Positions 1 to 7,704 of a DNA stretch of 64,000 bases are shown piece by piece. Both the position numbers and the translations under genes were made by a program. The notes beneath the pieces were generated by a model that was given only the letters and a program-made list of their open reading frames with translations, had not been told where the DNA came from and made no database searches. Positions within the stretch are counted from its first letter, which is position 1; every line of letters begins with the position of its first letter. This DNA is from Clostridia bacterium (GTDB lineage: Bacteria; Bacillota; Clostridia; Lachnospirales; Lachnospiraceae): contig CAJTHL010000008.1 of assembly GCA_910576205.1 (NCBI GenBank), positions 1 to 64,000 on the forward strand, written 5' to 3'.

Positions 1-108
1 GGCATTGACATCTGTCCCATTTTTAATGCGGATGGCATTGTCTTTGAGATAGCTGCGCATCATTTCTCTCATTGCTGCTTTTTGTGGGCTTTCGTTTTTT
101 CTTGCCAT
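1..108 (-). CDS. IS256-family transposase, N-terminal 36 residues (partial)
   Basis: The reading frame begins with ATG at 108 behind GGAGG and runs without a stop to the window edge. The residues start MARKNESPQKAAMREM and continue into a segment rich in Arg, Lys and Asp. This resembles the N-termini of Mutator/IS256-type transposases from Lachnospiraceae, which precede the DDE catalytic domain. The catalytic part is outside the window, so whether the gene is intact is unknown. IS256 transposases cut and paste the element through a DDE active site. The family assignment rests on N-terminal similarity recalled from family members and on the position of the gene next to the terminus. Confidence 0.6.
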   Translation of the reverse strand, partial: MARKNESPQKAAMREMMRSYLKDNAIRIKNGTDVNA

Positions 109-178
109 AATAAAACCTCCAAACTGAGTAATCTTATCTTACATCGGTTTGGAGGTTTACACAAACTTTGGGATACTC
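1..178 (-). mobile_element. IS256-family insertion sequence, upstream end (rest beyond window)
   Basis: The start of a transposase gene runs off the left edge. Its upstream flank ends near position 178 in an A/T-rich terminal sequence of the kind that bounds IS256 elements. A short inverted repeat (CCTCCAAAC at 116-124, GTTTGGAGG at 147-155) lies between the terminus and the start codon. The exact outer boundary and any target duplication cannot be fixed because the other end is not visible. The element sits beyond the last visible gene of the tail operon and may limit or interrupt it. Confidence 0.65.
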
Positions 179-321
179 CTCAAACGGATTGCCTATATAT
201 ATCCGCTGTCATATGTTTATGGCCTCTAAATGGGACATCCTTTTTTATAAAGTAATTAAGATATTAACCATATGGCAAATTAAAGGGGATGACTGTACCA
301 GCACTATCCTTTGGGCTATAA

Positions 322-882
322 TTAGATTTCAAGAATAGCAGAATATAATCGTGCCCATCCATTGTATCCATCAGAACTACCAGCACAAGTAAACGTAATA
401 TAATATTTACCAGATAAATCAGAAATATTTATAACACCAGTTGTATTGTAAGGCGCACTCCAAGCACCATTGCGTGGATTTCCGCTTATTGAGCGGGTAT
501 AACCATAGTTCTCTTGTCCTCCACCCCCAGAACTTGCTACAGGATATGTTTGTAAACCAAAAGAAAATGCAAATCCCCCACAATACATCCTCATACTTAG
601 TTTGTTATATTTTGTTATATCAACAGCAGGAGATAAGTATCCCGTTGTCCAGGAATTTGATTTGCTTGGTGCATTACATTGTACATAATTACTACCTCTT
701 TCAAGCCAGCCCTCTCGATTACTTGTGACACTACAAGATGTTGTTAACGGCCCATACTTTCCATCGTCATATAATACAAGTTTTCTTCTAAAGACTTCTA
801 TGTTATTAAATTTGACAATATCACAAATAACATTATTAAAAATTATATTATTTAAAATCGTTTTTTCTTTCAAAATACTCAT
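322..882 (-). CDS. Hypothetical tail-locus protein, probable fibre or adhesin component
   Basis: This 186-residue protein has no motif I recognise. The first 45 residues are rich in Asn, Ile and Val. The rest is rich in Gly, Ser, Tyr and Thr with alternating hydrophobic residues, as in beta-sandwich domains of phage fibres. It starts four bases inside the previous gene (ATGA overlap at 879-882), so the two are probably translationally coupled. It is the last visible gene of the leftward tail operon. A role in receptor binding or at the distal tail tip is inferred from position and composition only. Its A+T content looks higher than that of the upstream tail genes, which hints at separate acquisition. 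Confidence 0.5.
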   Translation of the reverse strand: MSILKEKTILNNIIFNNVICDIVKFNNIEVFRRKLVLYDDGKYGPLTTSCSVTSNREGWLERGSNYVQCNAPSKSNSWTTGYLSPAVDITKYNKLSMRMYCGGFAFSFGLQTYPVASSGGGGQENYGYTRSISGNPRNGAWSAPYNTTGVINISDLSGKYYITFTCAGSSDGYNGWARLYSAILEI

Positions 883-1106
883 TTATTATGCTCCTCCAAA
901 GATGTAATTGTAAGAGTAGATCCGGAAAGCGTAAATATACATTGTGTTCCCAAATTTGCACTTAGGTCTTCAACCCTCCCATTTACCTCCTCAAGAGCCG
1001 CCTCCACCTTCTTATCCTGCTCTTCATCGAGCTTTGTGATTTTCCTATCCAGATTCGTTTTAAACTGTCTCAGCAGATTCAAATCAATTAATTTATTCAT
1101 CTTCAA
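879..1106 (-). CDS. Small tail-locus protein with coiled-coil segment
   Basis: This is a 75-residue protein. Residues 10-50 are strongly charged with heptad-like spacing (RQFKTNLDRKITKLDEEQ), suggesting a coiled coil. A short beta-like end (FTLSGSTLTITSLEE) follows. Small coiled-coil proteins of this design often trimerise or anchor fibres. The stop overlaps the next start (ATGA), so it is part of the same operon. I do not recognise the family. Translation of the start is helped by its position just after the 190-residue gene. Confidence 0.5.
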   Translation of the reverse strand: MKMNKLIDLNLLRQFKTNLDRKITKLDEEQDKKVEAALEEVNGRVEDLSANLGTQCIFTLSGSTLTITSLEEHNK

Positions 1107-1121
1107 TTACCATACCTTTCC

Positions 1122-1694
1122 TTAAATATTTTCGTCCGGGTTTTCACCCTTGCTTTCATCCGGGTTTTCAGTTTCGGCAAAATCATCGGCAAACAATTCG
1201 TCGATTTCATCATTTGTGGCAAATTCCAGTTTGGGTGCGACGGCAAATTCCAGATAGGTGCCGTCGGTCTGTTTCTGGAAGGGGGTGGTATTGACAATTC
1301 CGTTTTTGATCTCGTCAATGCGGAACCAGATATCGCCTTCCATCTGTCCAATGATGTCGTTTCCGTTGCCGGAGGGAGGCTCCGTCTCGGATATGACGCA
1401 TTGCTGGGCCTGGTTTTTGGCGTATAGGTAGATGTAGGAGGCGTACGCCAGGAGGGAATTGGCCTTGAAGGCGTCCCAGATCCTTGTTTCCAGGGCAGGG
1501 TGGGAAGCGCGGTAGGATTCGGCTTCCGCGAAGCTGCCGGAGGACAGGTAGGACTGATAGGTATCGACGAGCTCCTTTGTTTCCGCGTCAATATCCTGCA
1601 TAAAGACGGGCATTTCCTTTTGCAGATCCTCCTCGGTAAACTGCTGCACAAGGCTGCCCAGAGTCAGCTTTAAAACATTATCATCTAAATTCAT
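1122..1694 (-). CDS. Hypothetical phage tail-locus protein, acidic
   Basis: This is a 190-residue acidic protein. The first 130 residues look helical (FTEEDLQKEMPVFMQDIDA and a Tyr/Ala-rich helix near 85-95). The last 25 residues are a low-complexity Glu/Asn/Pro/Asp tail ending in GENPDENI. A similar Pro/Gly/Asn/Glu tail ends the 465-residue protein at 5666-7063, so both may carry the same flexible linker or docking end. The start ATG at 1694 has AAGGAG upstream. I do not recognise the family; the assignment to the tail module is by operon position. Confidence 0.5.
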   Translation of the reverse strand: MNLDDNVLKLTLGSLVQQFTEEDLQKEMPVFMQDIDAETKELVDTYQSYLSSGSFAEAESYRASHPALETRIWDAFKANSLLAYASYIYLYAKNQAQQCVISETEPPSGNGNDIIGQMEGDIWFRIDEIKNGIVNTTPFQKQTDGTYLEFAVAPKLEFATNDEIDELFADDFAETENPDESKGENPDENI

Positions 1695-1787
1695 GTATCT
1701 ATTCTCCTTTATTTAAAATTGATAAACCTTAAGAGACCGCCAAAGACGCGTCATAATGTGGTACCCAAAGCGTATTATAACAGGCCC

Positions 1788-3578
1788 CTAGGAGCAGAGT
1801 ATAAACGGAAATAAATCGTAAAATCTGCTCATGGTGATGCTACAGGTGTTTTCCATCAAAGAATACTGGATGCTTTTTATAAGGTAGTGGTGGATTTCGC
1901 CGTTTGAAAAGGTGCGGTAGCGCACCTTTTGGTTTACATCCAGGAACGGGATTATGACAGTGGTAAGGCTTACGGAATCGTTGAATCTTCCGGCAAGCCA
2001 GTTTTCATATTCTGCCCGCTCCTGGCATGCTGTGGTGTCGGAAATGTCGTCGTACTCGCCGCCGGATAAAATCTGGAGCCGGGTTCCGATCTTGTCCACG
2101 GAAAAGGGGCTTTCCTCGCTTCGGTCCTCCACATAGGCCTCTACCTGGTACATTCCCAGAAACTGGAAGGTGTTCTGGCTGCTGATGTATTTGAAACTGT
2201 AGGACTCTCCGGGCTGGAAGAAGGACAGCTTCATGGGAACATACACAGTTTCACTTTCTGTGGTGTCCGTGTCAGTATGTATCCGGGTTTCCCGCGTGGT
2301 GCAGGAAACGGTAAGAGGCGTGGTTTTCTCCAGGATTTCTCCCAATGGCGAAACGCTGCTCTCGTAAGCGTTTATGCGAAGATATGCCGGAAGGGAGGTA
2401 TCTGTGTCAGCATCGTATTCCGGCATCTGGAATCCAAGCTTTAGATTGGAGGCCAGGATAACCTTTTCCAGATTTATTTCCAGGATATGCCCCTTTGCGG
2501 ATTCCTCCTGGAAAGCCCGTAAAATAACGCTCTTTGCATCCGCGTACCGGTCTGTCTCAATGCTTTTTCCGTAAATGCGGGTGGCATTCCGGATAGTGGA
2601 GAAATCGGTGTTCAGGCTTTCGTCTATGACCAGGGGTTCCAGGTCAAAATAATCCAGGAGATCCGGGTCGTGCTCACAAGTGGGAATCAGCTTCGTTACA
2701 AACTGGCCGTCGGTGTCAAAATAGGATTCATAGCCGGGATAGAGATCACGAAGCCTGGTGAGCATTTCGTAGAGGGGCGTGCCGGAGGAAAATTCCAGGT
2801 TGTAGGGAATCTGATGCCAGGAGCCCATATCAATATAGTGGGCGGGCTCCGCTTCGCTAATGACGCTGATTTCCGTGCTGTTGGCACACAGATCGCTGCC
2901 GCTTGTAAAGGCGGTTACCAGATAATCGTCCAGATAAGGGGAGTCGGACAGATAGTCTGTCCCATCCCGGGCTTCAAGCTCCACCACTTCCGGGCTGGAG
3001 CCGGAGTCTATGCGGTTTTGTTTCCAGGAAATAGATTTGCCCTGGAGGCAGCCGTATTCCCCAATGGAGGCTACGGAAATGTCCCGGAGATCTGTGTGGG
3101 TTCTTAGAAGATCTTCCAGCACGGATTTGATATCGTGGCCGCTTTCTATGCAAAAACCCTCACCGTCCAGCACGCCGCCGTGGGTCCCGTCCAGCGTAGT
3201 GACCAGGTCGTTTAGCTGGACGGAGAGGGTGCGGGTGTCCCCGGAGTAGGTGTAGGAGCAGTTGCTGAACAGGAAAATGCCCATGTCGTACCATTTTGTC
3301 ACAGAGCCCTCAAATCCTAACTGTACCCGGATCCGCCTGTTAAACCAGATCCGGTTGTATTCCCCTGCAATATAGGCCTTGTCCCTGGAGTGGAGGGTCA
3401 GATTACAGGTTCTGCGCACCTCCGAGCCTGCGTCCACGCTGATTTCCCCGGAAATGCAGTCGCCTTCCAGTTCATCGATGGGCAGCAGGCGGTCGTCCAG
3501 AAGATAGAGCCGCACAAACTGTTTCTTGTGCCGTTCCCGGCAAAGCGTCAGGTCGCTGTTCGTAATATCTGCCGTCAT
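1788..3578 (-). CDS. Tail hub/baseplate-like protein (DUF5048-like)
   Basis: A protein of about 596 residues. The N-terminal 150 residues (RLYLLDDRLLPIDELEGD, then a Trp/Tyr-rich segment) resemble DUF5048-type phage proteins. The middle segment around 275-310, with YEMLTRLRDLYPGYESYFD followed by GQFVTKLIP, resembles gp27/hub folds that seat the tail spike. I chose the ATG at 3578 because it overlaps the stop of the preceding gene as ATGA; an in-frame GTG lies at 3593. In Gram-positive siphophages such a protein closes the distal end of the tube. No peptidase motif is evident. Family recognition is moderate; the tail role is well supported by context. Confidence 0.6.
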   Translation of the reverse strand: MTADITNSDLTLCRERHKKQFVRLYLLDDRLLPIDELEGDCISGEISVDAGSEVRRTCNLTLHSRDKAYIAGEYNRIWFNRRIRVQLGFEGSVTKWYDMGIFLFSNCSYTYSGDTRTLSVQLNDLVTTLDGTHGGVLDGEGFCIESGHDIKSVLEDLLRTHTDLRDISVASIGEYGCLQGKSISWKQNRIDSGSSPEVVELEARDGTDYLSDSPYLDDYLVTAFTSGSDLCANSTEISVISEAEPAHYIDMGSWHQIPYNLEFSSGTPLYEMLTRLRDLYPGYESYFDTDGQFVTKLIPTCEHDPDLLDYFDLEPLVIDESLNTDFSTIRNATRIYGKSIETDRYADAKSVILRAFQEESAKGHILEINLEKVILASNLKLGFQMPEYDADTDTSLPAYLRINAYESSVSPLGEILEKTTPLTVSCTTRETRIHTDTDTTESETVYVPMKLSFFQPGESYSFKYISSQNTFQFLGMYQVEAYVEDRSEESPFSVDKIGTRLQILSGGEYDDISDTTACQERAEYENWLAGRFNDSVSLTTVIIPFLDVNQKVRYRTFSNGEIHHYLIKSIQYSLMENTCSITMSRFYDLFPFILCS

Positions 3579-4483
3579 GACTCGTTCCACCACTCCTCCC
3601 CAATATCCAGAAATCCATACGCCTTCATATCCCTGTTGGAGTAAATACTGCCGATCTCCGTGTAGGAAAATGTGATGGTATGTTTGTCAAAATGTTCCTC
3701 GGAAGTATTATTGGGCGGGGTCGTAATACTGATAAGCCGGATTCTTCCGTCCCAATATTTTAAAATCTTGGGTTTTCCGTTGTTCAGGAATTCCATGACA
3801 TCCTCGTAATGCGCATAAAGCCTGCTCTTTTCTGGCAGTCCATCCCGGACAAGCTCCACAAAGGTTGCGGACACGGTTCCGGTGAAATAATTATTCTCCC
3901 CGTTGTAGAAGACAAAAGGATATTTCCCCGCCACGGTATTTGCAAGGCCGATCTGGGCATTCTTGTCCTCGGCCAGGGTGACGTCCAGAATAGTGTGTAC
4001 GCCCTTGTCCTTTTCCAGGAGAAGGATACCGTCGAAGTCGTAGGTGATCTCGGCAATGCTGTAGTCGCTCTCATAACCGTTGATAACAGGCACGGCGGCG
4101 TATTCCAGGGTTCCCTTGGGAGCGTAGGGGTCAATGACAGTGAAAAGATAATCCTCCGACTTGTTGGCGGGGATATCGTAGAGGGTAAACCACTCAAATT
4201 CTCCCTTTCTGCGCCGCTTTACCAGAATGTTCGTGGTGTTGTTGACGGAGAAATCAGCGTTTCCGCAGTAGGTATCGCCGTCAAACCTTGCGGAAAAACA
4301 GGTGGCCGCGTCCCAGTCGATAGGGGGCGTGGTCACTCCGGAAGGCTTGATGGTACGGTCGATCCCGGAGCCGTACAAGCTGTCAAAGGCAGCGCCAGCA
4401 ATGGTCACCACGGTAATGTTTTCCACGCAGCTGGCCGAACCGCCAGCCATTTTTTCAGACAGGGCATTAAATCCCATGATCAT
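3575..4483 (-). CDS. Phage tail/baseplate protein, unrecognised family
   Basis: A beta-rich protein of about 302 residues with no domain I can name. The region around residues 75-90 has a basic stretch (ILVKRRRKGEFEWFTLYD), and the C-terminus (KHTITFSYTEIG, then NRDMKAYGFLDIG) reads like the end of a phage distal-tail subunit. The start at 4483 is preferred over an ATG at 4507 because AAAGGAGGTG lies nine bases upstream. It begins inside the 3' end of the previous gene and ends inside the hub gene, so the three are tightly coupled. A distal-tail or baseplate wedge function is inferred. Confidence 0.5.
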   Translation of the reverse strand: MIMGFNALSEKMAGGSASCVENITVVTIAGAAFDSLYGSGIDRTIKPSGVTTPPIDWDAATCFSARFDGDTYCGNADFSVNNTTNILVKRRRKGEFEWFTLYDIPANKSEDYLFTVIDPYAPKGTLEYAAVPVINGYESDYSIAEITYDFDGILLLEKDKGVHTILDVTLAEDKNAQIGLANTVAGKYPFVFYNGENNYFTGTVSATFVELVRDGLPEKSRLYAHYEDVMEFLNNGKPKILKYWDGRIRLISITTPPNNTSEEHFDKHTITFSYTEIGSIYSNRDMKAYGFLDIGEEWWNES

Positions 4484-5651
4484 ATCCGGGAACACCTCCT
4501 TTCTCATTTACTTTTAATGTGTAGTACCCGTTTTCATAGCTTAGATAGAGGACATACCACTGATCGGAAACGGGCAGGTAATCCGACCGCAGGAGGAACC
4601 TTGTGGTCTGCCGTGTGGCTTCCAGGAGAAAATAGGCCTTTTTCACGGAGGGGTATCTCCGCACATGGTAGGACAGGGAAAATTCCTCTCCCTGGTTATT
4701 TGTGCAGCGCAGCAGGACGGAGCCTGGCTGGCATTTTCCGGCTACCGCAGAAATTTCCCAGGGCTCCTTCACCACAAATCCGTCAAAGTATGACAGAGAC
4801 CTGTTTTCCGTAAGGTCAATGGCATAGGGCTGATTTTCCTTGTCATAGAGATAGACTTCCTCCCCGTTTAGAATAGCATTTGTGATTTTGAAATGGGAGG
4901 ATATGGAAATTGTGTTGTCGGGCAGAGATTCCAGGGTCAGAAGGGCTCCCACGCCGCCGGTATCCTTTTGCACCACAAAATTCTGGGCGGTGGAAAGGGC
5001 CATTCCGTGAGCGGTTACAGCCTCGCAGACGATTTTGTAGGCGTTGGCGTAATTTAATTCTCCGTTTGTAGTTTTGTCCGTGTCCGTGACGCCTCCCAGG
5101 GTCCACTGCAGGGTGTCGTCAGCGGTAGAGCCGTAAAAGGTTCTGGAGGAGAGCAGCTCCCTGCCTTGATGGTCAAACAGGCGGAAACGGTATTCCTGCA
5201 GCGTCTCCCCGTCATTCTGGGCGTATCTGACATTGAGGTAAATGGAATTTGTGGAAACCCTGGCAATGTTGTCAGCCCCTATGCTTGTGAAGTTGACAAA
5301 GGAGAAGAAGGGCGTGCCAAAGCAGTAAAACGCAGCCTCCCGGCTGGGAAGGCTCTCCTGGTTATAAATGTCGTAGATGTACACGGTGGCCAGGTATCTT
5401 TTTCCGTTTTTCAGGCCGTAGGGGACATTCTGGGAAATATTTTCCTCCCCGGCCTCTGTGAGGTGCAGGGTGTGCTTTAAGGCCATGGTTTTCTGGGTGC
5501 AGTCGTACACAATCCGGTTGGGACTGTCGTATTCTTTAATGACAAGCCTGTTTTTCTGGGCCTGGGGGCCTGTCCAGGAAAAGGTGACGGTGCTTCCCTT
5601 CGCGGCGTCAAAGGCGGAGATTTTGTTTAGGGTTGGTCTTATTTCGGGCAT
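4467..5651 (-). CDS. Tail protein with fibronectin-III-like repeats
   Basis: A protein of 394 residues. The opening segment (TVTFSWTGPQAQKNRLVI, then YLATVYIYD) and a second copy (YLNVRYAQNDGETLQEYRF, then YANAYKIVCEAVT) each have the Trp-Tyr-Tyr spacing of fibronectin-III or Ig-like beta sandwiches, so I read two tandem beta sandwiches followed by a third beta domain. Such modules decorate phage tails and bind surface glycans. The start ATG has AAAGGAGG six bases upstream. It lies between the lectin-like protein and the baseplate proteins. The exact function is unknown; structural role in the particle tip is inferred. Confidence 0.55.
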   Translation of the reverse strand: MPEIRPTLNKISAFDAAKGSTVTFSWTGPQAQKNRLVIKEYDSPNRIVYDCTQKTMALKHTLHLTEAGEENISQNVPYGLKNGKRYLATVYIYDIYNQESLPSREAAFYCFGTPFFSFVNFTSIGADNIARVSTNSIYLNVRYAQNDGETLQEYRFRLFDHQGRELLSSRTFYGSTADDTLQWTLGGVTDTDKTTNGELNYANAYKIVCEAVTAHGMALSTAQNFVVQKDTGGVGALLTLESLPDNTISISSHFKITNAILNGEEVYLYDKENQPYAIDLTENRSLSYFDGFVVKEPWEISAVAGKCQPGSVLLRCTNNQGEEFSLSYHVRRYPSVKKAYFLLEATRQTTRFLLRSDYLPVSDQWYVLYLSYENGYYTLKVNEKGGVPGYDHGI

Positions 5652-5665
5652 AATGCGCCTCCTTT

Positions 5666-7063
5666 CTACCCGATATTTTCGCCGGGAGTCTGATCGGGAT
5701 TTTCGCTGGGATTTCCGCTGGGATTTCCGCCGGGAGTTTCCCCAGGAGAGGACTCCCCGGTTTCGGGATCCACGGAGAAACAGGTGAGACGGGGAGCTAC
5801 CCAGTTGGAGGTAGCGGTGGCCAGTCCGTCAAACCGCATAGCCATTTTCCCGGCGGCAGTGGTATAGGAATAAGCGGTGTGGGCATAGGGAATGGAGGTG
5901 ACCGTATTGGAGTAATAGGTGACATCGCATGCATAGGTGGTGGCGGAGCCTCCGGTGAGAACCAGAGGGAACCGGCCATACTCCGTCATGGCGCTTTTTC
6001 CGATATAGCCGCCGTTGCTTCCGGTGATGGTGATTCCCGTGTTGATGTAGCCCTCCCCATCCATATTGTAGGGGGGATAGGGCTTTACATACAGGACGCC
6101 GTTTTTATATACCATTCCCCCATAGCGGATGCCAAGATTGGAATAGAGTTGATGCAGATGGAAAACCTTCTGATAGGAGTTGGTGTTTAATGCGGCCGTG
6201 TTAAAGAATGCGCCCCCGAACCGGGTGGTTCCCGGGTCTGAATTGGTGTTAACGGCGGAATTATTTACAAAACCATACCCAAAGGAAGTCTGAAAGTTAT
6301 CGGATTTCGCCAGGAGGGTAAAGAGATCCTGGAACGCGGCCCAGTCGCACAGAGACATAACTTCCCAGTTTTCCCCAATATTGTGAGTATACAATAGCTC
6401 GTTTTCAAATGTTTTGGAGGCTGTGATTACAGTCCCGGCCAGAGATTTATATTTGTCCGTGTAAAGGGTGGAGGGGTACATGGCCACATATTTGTAACGG
6501 GCAATGGAGCCGTCGGGCCGGGTGTGCATATAGGCGTGGAAATCTTTATCCAGCTGCCTGTTACAAAGAAGGCAGTACAGATAGTTGTCATCCTGCCAGC
6601 GTTTTGTCCAGATGGTGGGAATGGCGGTCATGGCGCTTCCCTCATACTCTTTGTTGGCCACGTCGGAGAGCGTTTTGTCCTCCTTCAGATTGTAATTTTC
6701 CGGGTCCAGCCGATAGTCCATAGTACCGTCGTATTTCACCATACAGGGGAAGCTGTCCCGCATAAAGAATGCATGGGCCCAGTCGCCTGCGTCAAAGTAT
6801 CCATTGACATAATTCCAGAAGGCGGGCCGTTTTCCCCTGGCCATCCCCAGGTAGGAGATGCGTGTCTGGGGATTTGGATTCGCAAGGCACACGGCATAGC
6901 CGTAGAGCTCATAATCCAGGGGAATCCCATTGGATTCCAGAACCTGCCGCAGATTCCTGCTGTTCTCGTCGGGGGACTCCCGCAGAGCATCCAGGATAGT
7001 CTCCGGGTAGAGGATACTGCCGGTGGTTCGTTCTTTTAGTTTGTCGATTTTGTAGTCTGACAT
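5666..7063 (-). CDS. Receptor-binding tail protein with lectin-like C-terminal domain
   Basis: A protein of 465 residues. The centre (ENWEVMSLCDWAAFQDLF) matches a segment common in gut-phage structural proteins. Residues about 345-435 (GRFPLVLTGGSATTYACDV and later WVAPRLTCF) resemble the C-type-lectin folds of phage tropism proteins, some of which are targets of diversity-generating retroelements. No reverse transcriptase or template repeat is in this window. The last 30 residues are a Pro/Gly/Asn/Glu tail encoded by short imperfect repeats. The start has AGAGGTG upstream. I infer that it binds the target cell surface. It could instead be a structural tip protein. Confidence 0.6.
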   Translation of the reverse strand: MSDYKIDKLKERTTGSILYPETILDALRESPDENSRNLRQVLESNGIPLDYELYGYAVCLANPNPQTRISYLGMARGKRPAFWNYVNGYFDAGDWAHAFFMRDSFPCMVKYDGTMDYRLDPENYNLKEDKTLSDVANKEYEGSAMTAIPTIWTKRWQDDNYLYCLLCNRQLDKDFHAYMHTRPDGSIARYKYVAMYPSTLYTDKYKSLAGTVITASKTFENELLYTHNIGENWEVMSLCDWAAFQDLFTLLAKSDNFQTSFGYGFVNNSAVNTNSDPGTTRFGGAFFNTAALNTNSYQKVFHLHQLYSNLGIRYGGMVYKNGVLYVKPYPPYNMDGEGYINTGITITGSNGGYIGKSAMTEYGRFPLVLTGGSATTYACDVTYYSNTVTSIPYAHTAYSYTTAAGKMAMRFDGLATATSNWVAPRLTCFSVDPETGESSPGETPGGNPSGNPSENPDQTPGENIG

Positions 7064-7077
7064 GTTTTCACCTCTTT

Positions 7078-7692
7078 TTAGTGTGTGTATTCAATAATAA
7101 CTCTGAAACCATAAAAGGTCTGTGCGTTGGAGCTGGGGTTGTAAAACCTTACAATGCCGGATGTCTTTATATAGTAAAGATGATAGGAGCCATAGCAGAA
7201 GGGATAGATTTCGTTGGCGTACCGCCAGGTTCCGGACAGGTTGACAACATTCAGATTGGGGGCAATGTTTTTTATCGCATACCAGGTGGTTGCCGCAACC
7301 GACACAGGCGTATCCACGGTAATTACCTGTCTGTACAAGGTCTTTCCGTTCCAGGTTCCGATAGCCTTTTCCCCGGAAGTGTATTCCCGGGACTGGATGT
7401 TGTCAGGCTTCGGCTCTACGGCCTGGTTTTGCAGATATGTTTCGACGCCCTTTAGGTAAGCGTTTCTGAAATTGTTCTGGGGAATCAGAACCTTTACCGT
7501 GTCTCCCGGATTAAAGAAAGCATTTCCCGGAACCGGGATATCCAGGTTGCTGCCCTCTACGCACACCAGATATCCGGTCTTTGTTCTGCCAATGACCTTC
7601 CCCTCCGCAGTGCGGTCGAAGGGGAGGGATTTCAATTTTTTGTCAACAATGATTTCCACTGCTTTTAAGATTTCGTCTGTAATTTTTCCCAT
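7078..7692 (-). CDS. Tail spike/fibre-like protein with OB-fold-like N-terminus
   Basis: A protein of 204 residues. Residues 25-85 (AEGKVIGRTKTGYLVCVEG, then a Gly-Asp-Val-Lys-Val stretch) read like a small OB-fold such as those at the base of tail spikes. The C-terminal 90 residues begin with EKAIGTWNGKTLYRQVI, a phrase that recurs in phage tail-fibre C-terminal domains, followed by a Tyr-rich beta segment. AAAGGAGG lies close before the ATG at 7692. It directly follows the tape measure gene, as spike or distal-tail genes do in siphophages. Function is inferred from the two domain resemblances and position. Confidence 0.6.
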   Translation of the reverse strand: MGKITDEILKAVEIIVDKKLKSLPFDRTAEGKVIGRTKTGYLVCVEGSNLDIPVPGNAFFNPGDTVKVLIPQNNFRNAYLKGVETYLQNQAVEPKPDNIQSREYTSGEKAIGTWNGKTLYRQVITVDTPVSVAATTWYAIKNIAPNLNVVNLSGTWRYANEIYPFCYGSYHLYYIKTSGIVRFYNPSSNAQTFYGFRVIIEYTH

Positions 7693-7704
7693 GGGAACCT
7701 CCTT

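Noticed and set aside
5666-7063. Active diversity-generating retroelement
   Set aside because: The lectin-like domain is suggestive, but no reverse transcriptase, template repeat or accessory gene is present in the window.
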